Both the position numbers and the translations under genes were made by a program. The notes beneath the pieces are model-generated. The model searched no databases, was not told the DNA's origin, and saw only the letters and a list, made by a program, of their open reading frames with translations. DNA of 64,000 nt from Macrostomum hystrix (lineage: Eukaryota > Platyhelminthes > Macrostomidae), in contig CATNEN010000039.1 in NCBI GenBank assembly GCA_950097015.1, forward strand, positions 15,098,501 through 15,162,500. Direction: 5' to 3'. Of this stretch, positions 47,478 through 57,754 are shown piece after piece (the stretch's first letter is position 1; each line of letters begins with the position of its first letter).

Positions 47478-48380
47478 ATGGCAGGAATCAATGATGCCAT
47501 TGGGCTACTAGCAGAAGAGTTGAGGAATCGTTTGGAATTAGGCCCGATGAGGCATGTGAAAATTCAAAAATATACACCGAGTCAGGACATTCGGATTTGG
47601 CTGACTGCCTTCGATCAAAGGTGTGACACCGAAGGGATCGAACAAGAGGAACACAGAAAGAGTGAATTATTGGCTAATCTGGACTTGGCTACTGCGTTTG
47701 CAGCAGTCCAACGATTGAACTTACCTGAAGAATTGACCTATGATGAGTTCAAGGAAAGATTTGGCCGATTGGGCAGTTCATCGGAATTCAGAGAAGAATT
47801 TCGTGGACGATTACAAGGACGAAATGAAGCGACTGACTCATTCGCGGATGCACTTATTGAACTAGCATCCCGCGCCTTCCCTAACATGAATGCTGAACAG
47901 CGTGAGGAGGAAGTCGTGGAACAGTTTATCAAAGGCGCCAGAGTCCCTGCAGACACCCGAGAGAAACTGATTTTCGCACAACCCGCCAGTTTGCAAGAAG
48001 CCAGACGTATGCTGAGGAGGATAGAAGCCGCCTGGCACATGTCTCATAAGAACGGCTTGAGAGTGATGAAGGGTGAACTAGGCGATGAACAGCAGACAAA
48101 TCTCGAAGATCTAATCGAAAAGCAGAAGATGGAAATTAATAAACAGAGGAAGATGATTGAGACTCTCATCCAGGAGAAGAGTAAGGCAGAAAGCCAGAAC
48201 AGACAACCCCAGCCGCTCATGAAGCAGCAGGTGAGGTTCCAGCAGCCATATCAGCAGTCAAGGCCTCCGCCGACTTGCTATAATTGCCGAAAAATAGGCC
48301 ATATCGCGAAGAACTGTCAAAACTCAAGGCAGTATCCGCAGAAGCAGTTTGCACCTCAGAATTCCTATCAGGGAAACTGA
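47478..48380 (+). CDS. gag: Gag polyprotein of the gypsy element
   Basis: 300 aa, the structural protein of the particle. The first two thirds are a helical capsid-like region (IRIWLTAFDQRCDTEGI, FKERFGRLGSSSEF, EEEVVEQFIKGARVPADTRE, a retrotransposon-gag pattern). A Lys/Gln-rich coiled part precedes one CCHC zinc knuckle, CYNCRKIGHIAKNC (C-x2-C-x4-H-x4-C), for RNA binding. ATG at 47478 follows the primer site by 38 bp. The stop (48378-48380) directly follows a slippery heptamer, so a fraction of ribosomes should continue into pol. Confidence 0.93.
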   Translation: MAGINDAIGLLAEELRNRLELGPMRHVKIQKYTPSQDIRIWLTAFDQRCDTEGIEQEEHRKSELLANLDLATAFAAVQRLNLPEELTYDEFKERFGRLGSSSEFREEFRGRLQGRNEATDSFADALIELASRAFPNMNAEQREEEVVEQFIKGARVPADTREKLIFAQPASLQEARRMLRRIEAAWHMSHKNGLRVMKGELGDEQQTNLEDLIEKQKMEINKQRKMIETLIQEKSKAESQNRQPQPLMKQQVRFQQPYQQSRPPPTCYNCRKIGHIAKNCQNSRQYPQKQFAPQNSYQGN

Positions 48381-51300
48381 AGGCCGAGGGACGACAGTCG
48401 AGGCCACGCCCCTCTTGTGAAACCCAGTTCGAAACCCAGGCCTCCCAGAAATCTCGATATCCCGTGAAGTCCCAGTGTTTTTACCAAAGAGGAAGGCGTT
48501 ATGCACATATTGCGTCAGCACCAGCACCTAATGCGTCAGCACCTCGACTGTCAGCACCCAATGCGTCAGCACCTCGACTATCAGCACCCAATGCGTCAGC
48601 ACCTCGAGTATCAGCACCCAATGCGTCAACACCCCGAGTATCAGCACCTATTGCGTCATCACTCAGCATGCCAGCACCCAGGTCATCAGCAGTCTCAGTG
48701 TCCGAAGAGTCAGCAATCGACGAAGCAACCGAAGAAGATTCAGCAGAGGAACTAGAGCCGAAGACTCTTGTCGGAAGGCCTGCGAAGAAAAATCAAAGGA
48801 CACGTGAGAACATTTTTAAAACTTGCTCTAATGTTAAACTAGAATTAGTGCAACCCGAAGGTTACGAAGCAGTAGTAGTAGGAAGCATCAAAAAGACCGA
48901 TGTGAATTTTATCCTTGACACGGGAGCAAGAAACAGCTTCCTGAGTAAGTCCGTGTGGACAAAGCTGATTAAGTCTGACCAGATCAAAAGCACTAATAAA
49001 AGAGTCTCCACCTTTGATGGCACACGAGTACAACTAGAAGGAGAATGCTGCATTTTTGTGAAATTTGGCGAAATCCAGGTAGAAATCGATTTCTTGTTAT
49101 GTAGTCACGAATGTGACAATATACTTGGAATGGAGTTTTTCCTTGGATACTGTGAGAGCATTAACATTGCCAACGGCATGTTAGTACTCCATGAAGGATC
49201 GTGTATCCCAATGCAGTTTACGCATCTCCCAGTGAAAGTTTGCCGTGTGTACGCTCAGGAGAGAACTGTTATTCCAGCTAACAGTGCATTAAGAATTCCT
49301 GTGCGGCTAGCCAAAGGCTCAGAATGTAATTATGGTACACCGATGACTATCGAAGTAGTTGGAGAAGGCGTAAGAGCCAAAGAGTGGACTTTAGAAATGG
49401 TCCCCACTCTTGTTACTATGCGTGAAGGCTCTGCCGTTGTCGAAATCGTGAATCGGCATCCATTTGATGTGAAATTGGCAAAATCCGCCTTAATTGGTGT
49501 AGCCAAGCCTATGAAAGCCAGGGAGTTGGACTACTTCAAAAGTTCTAAGCAGGATGAATCCGAGCCCACAGTGAAAGTGAATCAGACTCAGACTGTTACA
49601 GATGCTTGGATAGAGGAGGTCAGTCTTGGACCGAATCTGTCTGAAGAGCAGAAGAAATCAGTAATTGATCTAATGAAAGAGCACAGAGAGGCATTTTCTC
49701 AGCATGAGCTTGACATGGGATTGACTCATCTGGTCACCCACGAAATATCCCTGAAGGATGAGACTCCAGTGAGAATTCCCACGAGAAGAATTCCACCACA
49801 CCTTCAAAAGCAAGTGGATGCACAGCTTGACGATATGCTAGCCAAAAATTTAATTCGCCCGTGCTATTCTACCTATTCAACACCTTTAGTAATAGTACCT
49901 AAGAAAGATGGAACAATTAGAATAGTCAGCGACTTTAGAGTGCTAAATTCACGTGTAAATTATGTGCCATATCCGTTGCCTAATATTCATCAGACTTTTT
50001 CTTATTTATCAGGTAGTCAATATTTTAGCAGCCTAGATTTAAATTCCGGATATTGGCAAGTGCCTATAAAAGAAGAGCACAAATTTATGACCGCATTTTC
50101 TACCTTAACTAGGGGCCAATTCGAGTATGAAGTTATGGCCCAAGGTCTTTCTAATGCTCCGGGCACTTTTCAGCGATTAATGAATTTAGTATTGCTGGGC
50201 ATACAGCATAAATTTGCGATGTCCTATATTGACGATATTGTCACTTACTCGAAAACTTTTGCCGAACATCTGGCACATTTAAAGGAAGTTTTCCAGCGGT
50301 TGATTACAGCAGGACTTAAGCTGAGACCGAAAAAGTGCAATCTATTTCACCAAGAACTAAAATATCTAGGTCATGTGATTAGCACTGGAGGAATTCGTAC
50401 TGACGAGTCTAAGATTGAGGCAATCAAGACTTGGCCGAAGCCGAAAGACGTAAAGGAACTAAGAAGTTTCCTAGGTCTGTGCAACTACTATAGCCGATTT
50501 GTGAAAAATTATGCCGAAGTCGCCCACCCATTGTTTCAACTTACACGGAAGAATATCCAAAACTTCCAAGAAAAATGGAGTGCAGTGCACGACGAAGCAT
50601 TTGAGTCATTAAAAACTCGGATGATGTCTACCGAAGTATTAGCTTATCCAGAATTCGTTGACGATGAGAATGTGCGAATGGTCCTCGACACCGATGCCAG
50701 TGATGGTAGAATTGGCGCCTGCTTGGGCCAAATCCAATCTGATGGCGTGGAGAGGCCAATAGCATATTTTAGTCGGGCAATGAAAGAATCTGAGAAAAGA
50801 TACCCAATCACTAGGAAAGAATTACTAGCTTTAGTCGACTCTATGAAGCACTTTAGATTTTATTTATTAGGGAAGCGATTTCTAGCTAGGACAGATCATA
50901 AAGCAATTATTTGGCTATTAAGACAGACAGAAGCGCAAGGCATTCTAGGTAGATGGATTGAAAGATTGAATGAATTTCAATTCGACATTGAGCACCGGAA
51001 AGGTACTTCCCACCAGAATGCTGACAGTTTGTCAAGGAGACCCGCTGAAATGGCAGAAGAGAAGAAGAGAGAAGAAGAGAGTGCAGAAGAGGCAGAGAGC
51101 CGCGTTTGTGCAGAGAGTGGACAAGAGGCAATGACCCAGGACAGTGCTATATGCCTGACCCAGTCGCCAACTGATCCTTGTGAGGGAGAGATCCCGACAA
51201 TAGATCCCATTTGCAGGATCGAGTCACTGATCTCAGGAGGAGAGAAGGAAGTAATCCAAGGCGATCTCGCCATTGACTCTAGCATTATGCAATTGAGTCC

Positions 51301-53188
51301 CGACGCCGAGGAGTTCTTTCCTAAGTCGCAGATTGAAACGCAAGAATTAGGAGAGCATAAATGTGACAAGCTTTTGACAGATTATCTGCCTTCCCCTCTG
51401 AAGCGCGAACAGATTTTAGAAGCCCAGCGTGCAGACCCAGCGATTCGCACCTTAATCGAATGGAAGCACAAAGGCTTAGACAAAACCCCATTGTCGAATG
51501 ACATGAGCTCTGAGCTGAGGCAAATGAGCAAAGCATTTGAGGCAATGTTTATTGAAAGAGGATTATTAATGATTAAAGAAGAAGGAGAATTGAAGGTTGT
51601 TTTGCCCCGGTCCGTGGACATGCTAGTCTTTAGCGATCTGCATGAGAGCCCACTAGCAGGACACTTGGGACGGGACAAAACACTTCAGCGAGTAAAGAAG
51701 CGATTTTGGAGACCTGGATTGGTCACAGCTATTGAAGGAATGATCGCTAAGTGCATTCCGTGTCTAGAAAGTAAAAAGGGCAATTATATCCAAGCCCCGG
51801 TGCAATCTTTTCCCATTTGTGAGCCATTCCATCGCTTACACATCGATTTAATCGGCCCTGTATCGAAGGAGAGCAGGAGAGGGCACAAATATGTGCTAAC
51901 TGTGGTTGACAGCACCACTAAATATCCATTTGCATTTCCTGTTCGGAATCAAAAATCAGATACAGTAATTAAACTGCTACAGGAGAGGGTATTCTCAGAG
52001 TATGGCCAATGCCATTGGATCCATACTGACAATGGCAAAACCTTCACTAGTAGGCAATTCAAGGCTTTTTGCGACCTTTATAATGTCAAACACACGTGTA
52101 CTACTCCTTACCATGCTCAAAGCAACGGGCTGGTAGAGCGCTTCAATAAGCAGGTGAAGTCCATCATTACCTGTCTTATTGAAAAGGATCATAATGATTG
52201 GGACCTAATGATCCCAGCAGCTCTAGTTGCGGTACGCACGAGTGTGAATAAAACGACAGGTTATAGTCCACACTATCTACTGTTCGGAAGAGAGGCTGTA
52301 TTGCCGATCGACAGTCAGATACAGAATCCAAAATCTTATGCCAATTATCCATCATATGTGGCCGATCATGCTGAAAGACTGAAAATAGCCGCCGAAATAG
52401 TTAAGAAGAAATTAGAAAAGGTAGTCGATCAGAGAGAAGAGATTGCTAAGACAACTAAATTACCTAAAGAAGTGCCGATTGGCAGTTTAGTTTTAATGAA
52501 TAACCCACAACTTGATAGCGAGGAGTCGCACAAGTTCCATCGGAAAAAGCGGTCTGCATTCAGAGTACTTGAACAGATCTCTGATGTAGTTTTCAAAGTT
52601 CAAAAGGAAGAAGAAGGCGAGCTAGTAGGAAACATCATGATAGCGCATAGAGATAATTTAACTACAGTGCCCAACTCGATCAAGGAGGCAATCGTTAAGG
52701 GAAGCCACCCCAGCGCCGTGATCGAGAAGGAAAAGATAACAAATAAGAAAACTCAGCCTAGAAAGACAGAATCAAGCATTAAGGGAAGCCACCCGAGGAA
52801 TCGGAATAAACAATCTGAGGAAAAGCAAACAAACCCATCAGATTCCGAGTCTGAAGACGAAGAAAGACTGATGTGGTATTGCGACAATAGAAATGAAGAC
52901 AATGAATTGAGAGGAAGCTTATTGGACATTGGAGCTGAAGTCGAAATAGACGATATAAACAATCAGTCTGACAATGAAAACACCGAAGAAGGGAGTGAAA
53001 GCGAGAGCGAGAATGAAAGCGAGGATATTAACACCTCAGAGGAAGAACAAAGCCAGAATGGCGAAGGTGATGAATTTGCTTCGCGCCCATATAACACAAG
53101 GAGAAGTGTTAATCCTCCAGCCAGATTTAGGGATTACTTGAAGCGTCTGTCCACAGCGATTGCGTGGCTTAGTAATATTCAATATTAA
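48284..53188 (+). CDS. pol: Pol polyprotein: protease, RT, RNase H, integrase
   Basis: Frame -1 relative to gag. It opens after a TAA at 48281-48283 and is reached by frameshift, so 48284 is not a true start. Domains: Ala/Pro-rich repeat linker; aspartic protease FILDTGARNSFLS (about 48.91 kb); reverse transcriptase with PKKDGTIRIVSDFR, LDLNSGYWQVP, QGLSNAPGTFQRLM and catalytic YIDDI (about 50.22 kb); RNase H LDTDASDGRIGACL (about 50.69 kb); integrase with an HHCC zinc finger (HESPLAGHLGRDKTLQRVK ... CIPC) and catalytic D, D, E in LHIDLIGP, WIHTDNGK and NGLVERFN. The C-terminal tail is acidic (SESESENESEDINTSEEE) and ends near RPYNTRRSVNPPARFRDYL. No stop or frameshift interrupts it, so it could be functional. 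The clade was not determined. Confidence 0.95.
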   Translation: MPKNRPYREELSKLKAVSAEAVCTSEFLSGKLKAEGRQSRPRPSCETQFETQASQKSRYPVKSQCFYQRGRRYAHIASAPAPNASAPRLSAPNASAPRLSAPNASAPRVSAPNASTPRVSAPIASSLSMPAPRSSAVSVSEESAIDEATEEDSAEELEPKTLVGRPAKKNQRTRENIFKTCSNVKLELVQPEGYEAVVVGSIKKTDVNFILDTGARNSFLSKSVWTKLIKSDQIKSTNKRVSTFDGTRVQLEGECCIFVKFGEIQVEIDFLLCSHECDNILGMEFFLGYCESINIANGMLVLHEGSCIPMQFTHLPVKVCRVYAQERTVIPANSALRIPVRLAKGSECNYGTPMTIEVVGEGVRAKEWTLEMVPTLVTMREGSAVVEIVNRHPFDVKLAKSALIGVAKPMKARELDYFKSSKQDESEPTVKVNQTQTVTDAWIEEVSLGPNLSEEQKKSVIDLMKEHREAFSQHELDMGLTHLVTHEISLKDETPVRIPTRRIPPHLQKQVDAQLDDMLAKNLIRPCYSTYSTPLVIVPKKDGTIRIVSDFRVLNSRVNYVPYPLPNIHQTFSYLSGSQYFSSLDLNSGYWQVPIKEEHKFMTAFSTLTRGQFEYEVMAQGLSNAPGTFQRLMNLVLLGIQHKFAMSYIDDIVTYSKTFAEHLAHLKEVFQRLITAGLKLRPKKCNLFHQELKYLGHVISTGGIRTDESKIEAIKTWPKPKDVKELRSFLGLCNYYSRFVKNYAEVAHPLFQLTRKNIQNFQEKWSAVHDEAFESLKTRMMSTEVLAYPEFVDDENVRMVLDTDASDGRIGACLGQIQSDGVERPIAYFSRAMKESEKRYPITRKELLALVDSMKHFRFYLLGKRFLARTDHKAIIWLLRQTEAQGILGRWIERLNEFQFDIEHRKGTSHQNADSLSRRPAEMAEEKKREEESAEEAESRVCAESGQEAMTQDSAICLTQSPTDPCEGEIPTIDPICRIESLISGGEKEVIQGDLAIDSSIMQLSPDAEEFFPKSQIETQELGEHKCDKLLTDYLPSPLKREQILEAQRADPAIRTLIEWKHKGLDKTPLSNDMSSELRQMSKAFEAMFIERGLLMIKEEGELKVVLPRSVDMLVFSDLHESPLAGHLGRDKTLQRVKKRFWRPGLVTAIEGMIAKCIPCLESKKGNYIQAPVQSFPICEPFHRLHIDLIGPVSKESRRGHKYVLTVVDSTTKYPFAFPVRNQKSDTVIKLLQERVFSEYGQCHWIHTDNGKTFTSRQFKAFCDLYNVKHTCTTPYHAQSNGLVERFNKQVKSIITCLIEKDHNDWDLMIPAALVAVRTSVNKTTGYSPHYLLFGREAVLPIDSQIQNPKSYANYPSYVADHAERLKIAAEIVKKKLEKVVDQREEIAKTTKLPKEVPIGSLVLMNNPQLDSEESHKFHRKKRSAFRVLEQISDVVFKVQKEEEGELVGNIMIAHRDNLTTVPNSIKEAIVKGSHPSAVIEKEKITNKKTQPRKTESSIKGSHPRNRNKQSEEKQTNPSDSESEDEERLMWYCDNRNEDNELRGSLLDIGAEVEIDDINNQSDNENTEEGSESESENESEDINTSEEEQSQNGEGDEFASRPYNTRRSVNPPARFRDYLKRLSTAIAWLSNIQY
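48371..48377 (+). promoter_or_regulatory. -1 ribosomal frameshift heptamer G_GGA_AAC
   Basis: In the gag frame the codons read CAG GGA AAC TGA, an exact X_XXY_YYZ heptamer next to the stop. A -1 slip enters the open pol frame. A possible H-type pseudoknot follows: GGCC (48382-48385) with GGCC (48402-48405), and GAGGG (48386-48390) with CCCTC (48410-48414). Confidence 0.7.
48515..48665 (+). repeat. Coding 30-bp repeat in the pol N-terminus
   Basis: About five units of TCAGCACCCAATGCGTCAGC plus ACCTCGACTA encode APNASAPRLS decapeptides between the frameshift site and the protease. Confidence 0.85.
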
Positions 53189-53361
53189 ACACCAAGTCAA
53201 AAGGTGCGAAGAATCGAACAATGGGTAGGGAACAAAACAAGGGAAATCTCGGCTAGCCAATAGGAATTGTTTTAGTAGGGGTTCGGGAGCCGAGAAGTCA
53301 TTGGACAGCGCGGTAAAATCAGGGCAGCCAATAAGGGGAGGTTTACCCCATTTTTCGCGCC

Positions 53362-53370
53362 TATATAAGG
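53362..53370 (+). promoter_or_regulatory. Candidate TATA box of gypsy ORF3
   Basis: TATATAAGG, 75 bp before the ATG at 53445, inside the element. A dedicated promoter for a 3' ORF is unusual; transcription is inference. Confidence 0.5.
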
Positions 53371-53444
53371 GAGACCTCCTAGGCGGAGAAAGAAGCATAT
53401 ATCACCTCGTTCTGAGCCAAAAATATCACTCGTATTGAACAGTA

Positions 53445-54545
53445 ATGGAGGACGTTTTGGATGCTGACGAGTTTGACAGAATGTTAGAGGCGATCACTGT
53501 CGACCTGACACCTGAGGGTTCTGCGAGCCGCAGCTCTGTTGAAGTGGAAACCATGGAAGCCGAAGTGCCGAATGAGCAAGAGCTATGCGAAATACCGGTA
53601 CGGCAACCAACAGCGCCGCAGATGGCGAGGACGATAAGCAAGCGACCCGGCGCACCTCAAACCGGCTGTTCCAAGCAAGCGAAACCACCAGGCATCCAAG
53701 ATACCGGTTCCGGTGGAAAGAGAGGCGTTAGTGCGAACATTGGCAAGTGCAGAAGTGCCTGTCTTGGAGGAGATCGCCATCCGCCTGGAGCTCGGTCAGC
53801 AATTGTCTTACCGGTAGCTGAGTCGCAGCCTGGTCGCAGGCGGAAGATGGCCTATCGTGCAATCGCACCGAAACCGCCACTGCAGGAGATACAACCGCAA
53901 CAACAACAGCCGGCTGTACAGGCCAAAATTCCCAGGACTCGGCAGCAGCCTCCCAAGCTGAAATCGGTGGTTCAACAGCCGCTGCCGCAGCCGCAGCAGA
54001 TGATTCATCCGAAGCCACAGGAGCAGCAGCCGCACCAACAGGGTTGGCAGTCGCAGCAGCAGTCGCAACAACAGCCGCAGCAGCAGCCACAACAACAGAA
54101 TCAGCAGCTGCAGCAACCGCCGCAGCCGCAGTCACCACATCAGCCGCAGCAGGAGCAGGGAGGCGACGACGACCAGCCTCCTGGTGATGGTCCCGGAGGC
54201 AACTTCCCGGCTATCATGGCTCAAATGCCGGAGGCGCAGCAAGTGGTCCTCAAACGGCAAATTCAGATCATCAAAAAGCATTTTCTTCATGTTGCATATG
54301 CTCGGTTGGACCGCCTAACACCGCAGCGAGAACACGTCCGGCCGGCTTTTTGAACTCTGCAGGCCCGCTTCAGCCAAGAGACAGTCGTCGCGGCCTGGCG
54401 ACGTGCGTCGAGCTACGCCAAACACGTGATTATGCGAAATCCTTATGACTATAACAAGATACTCTTGAACATTGAATCGAGATGGGCCGGCAATCTAGTA
54501 GGTTGGCCGCGTCATTTATCGTTCCCAGATGAATGTCAGTTCTAG
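53445..54545 (+). CDS. Third ORF of the gypsy element, Gln/Pro-rich, interrupted
   Basis: The frame opens with MEDVLDADEFDRMLEAITVD and runs 302 codons to a TGA at 54351-54353. The same frame then continues for 63 codons (TLQARFSQETVVAAWRRA ... FPDECQF) to a TAG at 54543-54545. The middle is Gln/Pro-rich (QQQPQQQPQQQNQQ). From about 53638 to 53818 a shifted frame reads more like protein (ASKIPVPVEREALVRTLA, VPVLEEIAIRLELGQQLSYR) than the main frame, so two small indels or a splice are possible. No signal peptide, membrane anchor or fusion-protein motif: not a recognisable envelope. It lies where envelope or accessory genes sit in other gypsy elements. Function unknown. Confidence 0.55.
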
Positions 54546-54626
54546 TTTTGTCATTTTCCTTCTGTCATTTGTCATTTTGTCATTTTTATCACTTATTATT
54601 CAAAAAATGCCTTTAGGGAAGCCAAT

Positions 54627-55299
54627 TGTAAGAGGCTATATTTTGTATTTTTACCGTAGCTTGTATTTTACCGTAGCTTCGCTTAATTCTAGGAAATTGT
54701 AGAAATTCACCGTTGTTTAACTACACTTTAATTTTTGTTTAAATATGCACACTCACCCCCAATTTCTTGCTATAAATATACACGCGCTGTAAGGAGAAAA
54801 ACTAACTTTCGGGAGCTTAACCCAAGTTCAAGAATAATAATTGCTGAATGCATGTGTTCTTTAAATAAATTTGCTATAAAGAGGAAATAACATTGGGAAC
54901 ATATAAAACGTATTGGAGTTTATTATCGAGACGATAGCAAAAAGGCCAGTTTTGGATAGAAATAAATACGTTGTGTGTGTCTGGTACCCTCCAATCCATT
55001 GGAGCCTTTAAAGACTGGGTGTGATCAATAAGTATTAAAAAGAGTAACTCTATACAGTTAAAAGTAAGAGTGTCTTACCGCTCGGGCACTTATGATTCGC
55101 TACCGCAGTAATTGAATATATATTAAAGTGTTATACTTCCCTATAAATTGGGAGAATTTTTAAACAGAACGAAAGTTGACATTTAATAAGCATTTTTGCA
55201 GTTGATAAATATAAGTAATTTATAAAGAATAAGAATAAAGAGAAGGGCTTTACGACAATTAGTGACGGCTGTGAGATTTTAGTAAAGAGCCCTACAACA
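54627..55299 (+). repeat. 3' LTR of the gypsy element
   Basis: 673 bp. Identical to the 5' LTR apart from one substitution and an extra 17 bp (GTATTTTACCGTAGCTT) near the start, a local tandem duplication. The polypurine tract before it is weak (TTTAGGGAAGCC). Confidence 0.95.
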
Positions 55300-55303
55300 A
55301 ATA
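55300..55303. other. Target-site duplication, right (AATA)
   Basis: AATA directly after the 3' LTR, matching 46760-46763. Confidence 0.75.
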
Positions 55304-56883
55304 TTTAATTGGAGAATTATTCCGTTTGAAGTATTGTGAGTAAAGTTCTAGTTAGAGTGAATTAATAAATTGACTTATATAAAGCAAAGGGTTATCTTAT
55401 GAAATAGTAGAAATGTCCTGTAGATAAGAGTTGCAATATAAGCACAAATGAATTTATTCACCACCGGGCCTGTAACATATGTAACGAACAAAGTTTCTTG
55501 CTTTTCCTGTTTCATTGCGTTTTTTGTAATGCTTCAGTGTAGCCGATAATTTTTAACACTTTAACAATTTTTATCACTGTTCATTCATATTGTTTCCTTC
55601 TTGTCTGAGGTCTTTAAGCAGACATTCAACAAAAGAAAAAAATAATTTATGCCCATTGCTTAGCAGTAGTAAAAGAACATACAATATTACAAATACTATG
55701 TATAATTTAAATTTAATAAGTAATAGCTAAAAACTGAAAATTAATAGTTAAACTTTATTCCAAGTAATAAATTTATGTTAAGTACAATATAGACCTACAA
55801 AAGAATTGAAGAAATGGGCCAACTAAAATTCTTATTCGCCTAAAAGATCAGACGAAAAAGACAAACAAGACGTTGTACCAATCAAAATCATAAGCACTAT
55901 ACACTTCAGCAGTATATATTAAGGAAAAATAAATTCAAGCATAAAAACTATCAGCTGTCTTTTTATCGATGTAAATGATAAAATATTCGCGACGAGAACA
56001 GAAACCAAAGTTATTGTCTTTGGAAGCAAAAAGAATACAAAAATATTTATCAAATTAGATAAATAAAATAAATTGTGTTTTTTACACAAACGTGCGTTTA
56101 TATCTGCAGCGTCACTTATTAATGTAATGCTACTATGCAAAGAAAATGTTTTATTGATTTTTAACACCGGAAATTGATCACATTAAGTTCGCGTTAATCA
56201 TTCTATTGTGCTTAACGTGTGATATGTGTGATAATCATTGTTTTCTGAGATAAATTCCTATATTCGGTGCTTTGTCATGAATTTATGGTATATTTGGGCA
56301 CTTTCCATTTAGACGGATTCTATAAGAATGAATTTTTGAAAATATTCTATACTATGTATTTAATCAGATTTTAGCTAATTATTAATCTGCGCTTACATGT
56401 GTATACATGCCATACTGTGTTGGATATATTATAATTGTACATCCATGACAATAATTTTATATAAGATGGGCATCCTAGTTTCTTCCTAGTGAGTTCTTCC
56501 TACATAATGTACATGCATGTATGCATTATGGCAAAGCACTTACTGAGTCAAAAGTTTTAACTTTTAATTTTTGCGTCTTCCGAACTTGTATTGCAATACA
56601 TATAAAGCTGCACCAATGCACCATTGATTAACGATGCACCAGTAAGGCATTGTACGAGCCTAATTTCTTGCTGAAGTCTGCAATAACTGCTTAATTAAGT
56701 TGGATATGTCAATCTACTACAACAACGAAAACGATTAATTATCCGAAAACGAAATAGCTCACATAAACGTGTATGTAATGTGAGATTATTGGACAAAAAA
56801 CGATAATTAAATTTAAGTCAGGAGGAACATTTCTACTAAACCAGATTCCGTCACCATAATAAATACGTGTCTATAAAAATGTT
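55304..56883. other. AT-rich intergenic DNA, nothing recognised
   Basis: I looked here for the missing prolyl hydroxylase exons on the minus strand and found none. Confidence 0.55.
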
Positions 56884-57363
56884 CTATAAAAAAATTGAAG
56901 CCCATTTGATGCCGTCACCGAAGCTGTCCATGTGTGGCTCATACTCACTTCCTAAACCATGGTTGCCCAGCTGCAACGCCTCTGCAGTGCTCATCTCCAA
57001 AGCTGACATTGCGCCTAGCCGACGATTGAGGCGTCCAATCAGCAAGTCTTGCCTGTCGCCCATGAAGGTTGCCATGGCGATTCGAGTATTCGAATAAATT
57101 GCCGCATTCCCGTGCACAATCCTGCTCTTCTGCAGCTTCGGACTTGAAATCTTTATCATCCTGTCGCTCTCCTTGTCCGTAAGAACGTCGCGAAAGAGCG
57201 ACACCATCGGAGCGTCGTTCAGCAGCTCGGAAAGACGGCACACAATGTTGGATGAAGGGAAATTGCGCCTGGGATCGCTGCCGTCTTTGCCGAGCCTTTT
57301 GTAATTCTCTTTGTCCACGGACAACTTATCAAAGCAATCAAAATCAGTCAGACAGATGATTAT
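56884..57363 (-). CDS. P4HA: Prolyl 4-hydroxylase alpha, start of catalytic domain
   Basis: Collagen prolyl 4-hydroxylase alpha subunits are ER-lumen 2-oxoglutarate/Fe(II) dioxygenases. The exon contains VSLFRDVLTDKESDRMI, LNRRLGAMSALEMSTAEALQ and LGNHGLGSEYEPHMDSF. These match the family's FHDxxSDxEI, xxRIxDLTGLDxxTAEELQ and VANYGVGGxYEPHFDF. H-x-D (HMD) is the first part of the iron triad. After GDGIKWASIFL, which resembles the family's GTGNRIATWLFY, the frame hits TAG. The distal His and the Lys that binds 2-oxoglutarate are not found downstream. Either an intron starts near the weak GTGACG after HMDSF and the rest lies beyond the gypsy and TTLL regions (unlikely), or the gene is truncated. 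The exon start is approximate. Confidence 0.7.
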   Translation of the reverse strand: MIICLTDFDCFDKLSVDKENYKRLGKDGSDPRRNFPSSNIVCRLSELLNDAPMVSLFRDVLTDKESDRMIKISSPKLQKSRIVHGNAAIYSNTRIAMATFMGDRQDLLIGRLNRRLGAMSALEMSTAEALQLGNHGLGSEYEPHMDSFGDGIKWASIFL

Positions 57364-57597
57364 CTACGAAGTGAGTTTTATTCACATCTGACCGTCGCCA
57401 GAGCGTCTCCATAGTTCTTCTAAAGCCGGAGTGAGACTGCTAGGAATTGTGTAGTTTTTTTAGGGAGAAGTACTAGCGTACATTGGGATCATTGTTTATT
57501 TGGATAAGAATGCACAACTTCAGTTACAAGCTTCATTACCGTAGTCATGTACTTCTGTAAAATTTCCAGCACGGCGGTTAGTCGCTTCGACATTTTT

Positions 57598-57697
57598 TCA
57601 GGGGCGAATTAGCATCCACTGCATGCCCAGCAGTTCCAGGCTCTGGTTGAAAGCCCGGCTCACCAGCTGCAGACTGTCGTCGACTACAATTTTCGTT
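57598..57697 (-). CDS. Possible further exon of the P4HA gene
   Basis: A good acceptor (TTACTTTTCTTTGTGAACAG on minus) precedes an open stretch, TKIVVDDSLQLVSRAFNQS then LELLGMQWMLIRP. A GTGAGC donor lies inside it after CTGCAGCTG. It sits between the two better P4HA exons on the same strand. I could not align it with the family. Confidence 0.3.
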
Positions 57698-57754
57698 CTG
57701 TTCACAAAGAAAAGTAAGAAAACTGTGAAACCTCAGGGCGCAAAGGCAAGGATG

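Larger units (their letters stand above)
46764..55299 (+). mobile_element. Ty3/gypsy LTR retrotransposon, nearly intact
   Basis: 8536 bp from LTR to LTR. Order: 5' LTR, primer-binding site, gag, pol (protease, reverse transcriptase, RNase H, integrase), a third ORF, 3' LTR, flanked by AATA duplications. Integrase follows RNase H, as in gypsy and unlike copia. The LTRs differ by one substitution and one 17-bp duplication, so insertion was recent. gag and pol are open and joined by a -1 frameshift. The element sits between the TTLL and prolyl hydroxylase genes. No envelope protein is recognisable. Confidence 0.95.

Noticed and set aside
53445-54353. Envelope gene for the gypsy element
   Set aside because: No signal peptide, fusion peptide, glycosylation-rich ectodomain or transmembrane anchor is visible.
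55919-56167. Candidate C-terminal exon for P4HA
   Set aside because: The Ile/Phe/Leu-rich translation has neither the distal His nor the Lys motif.
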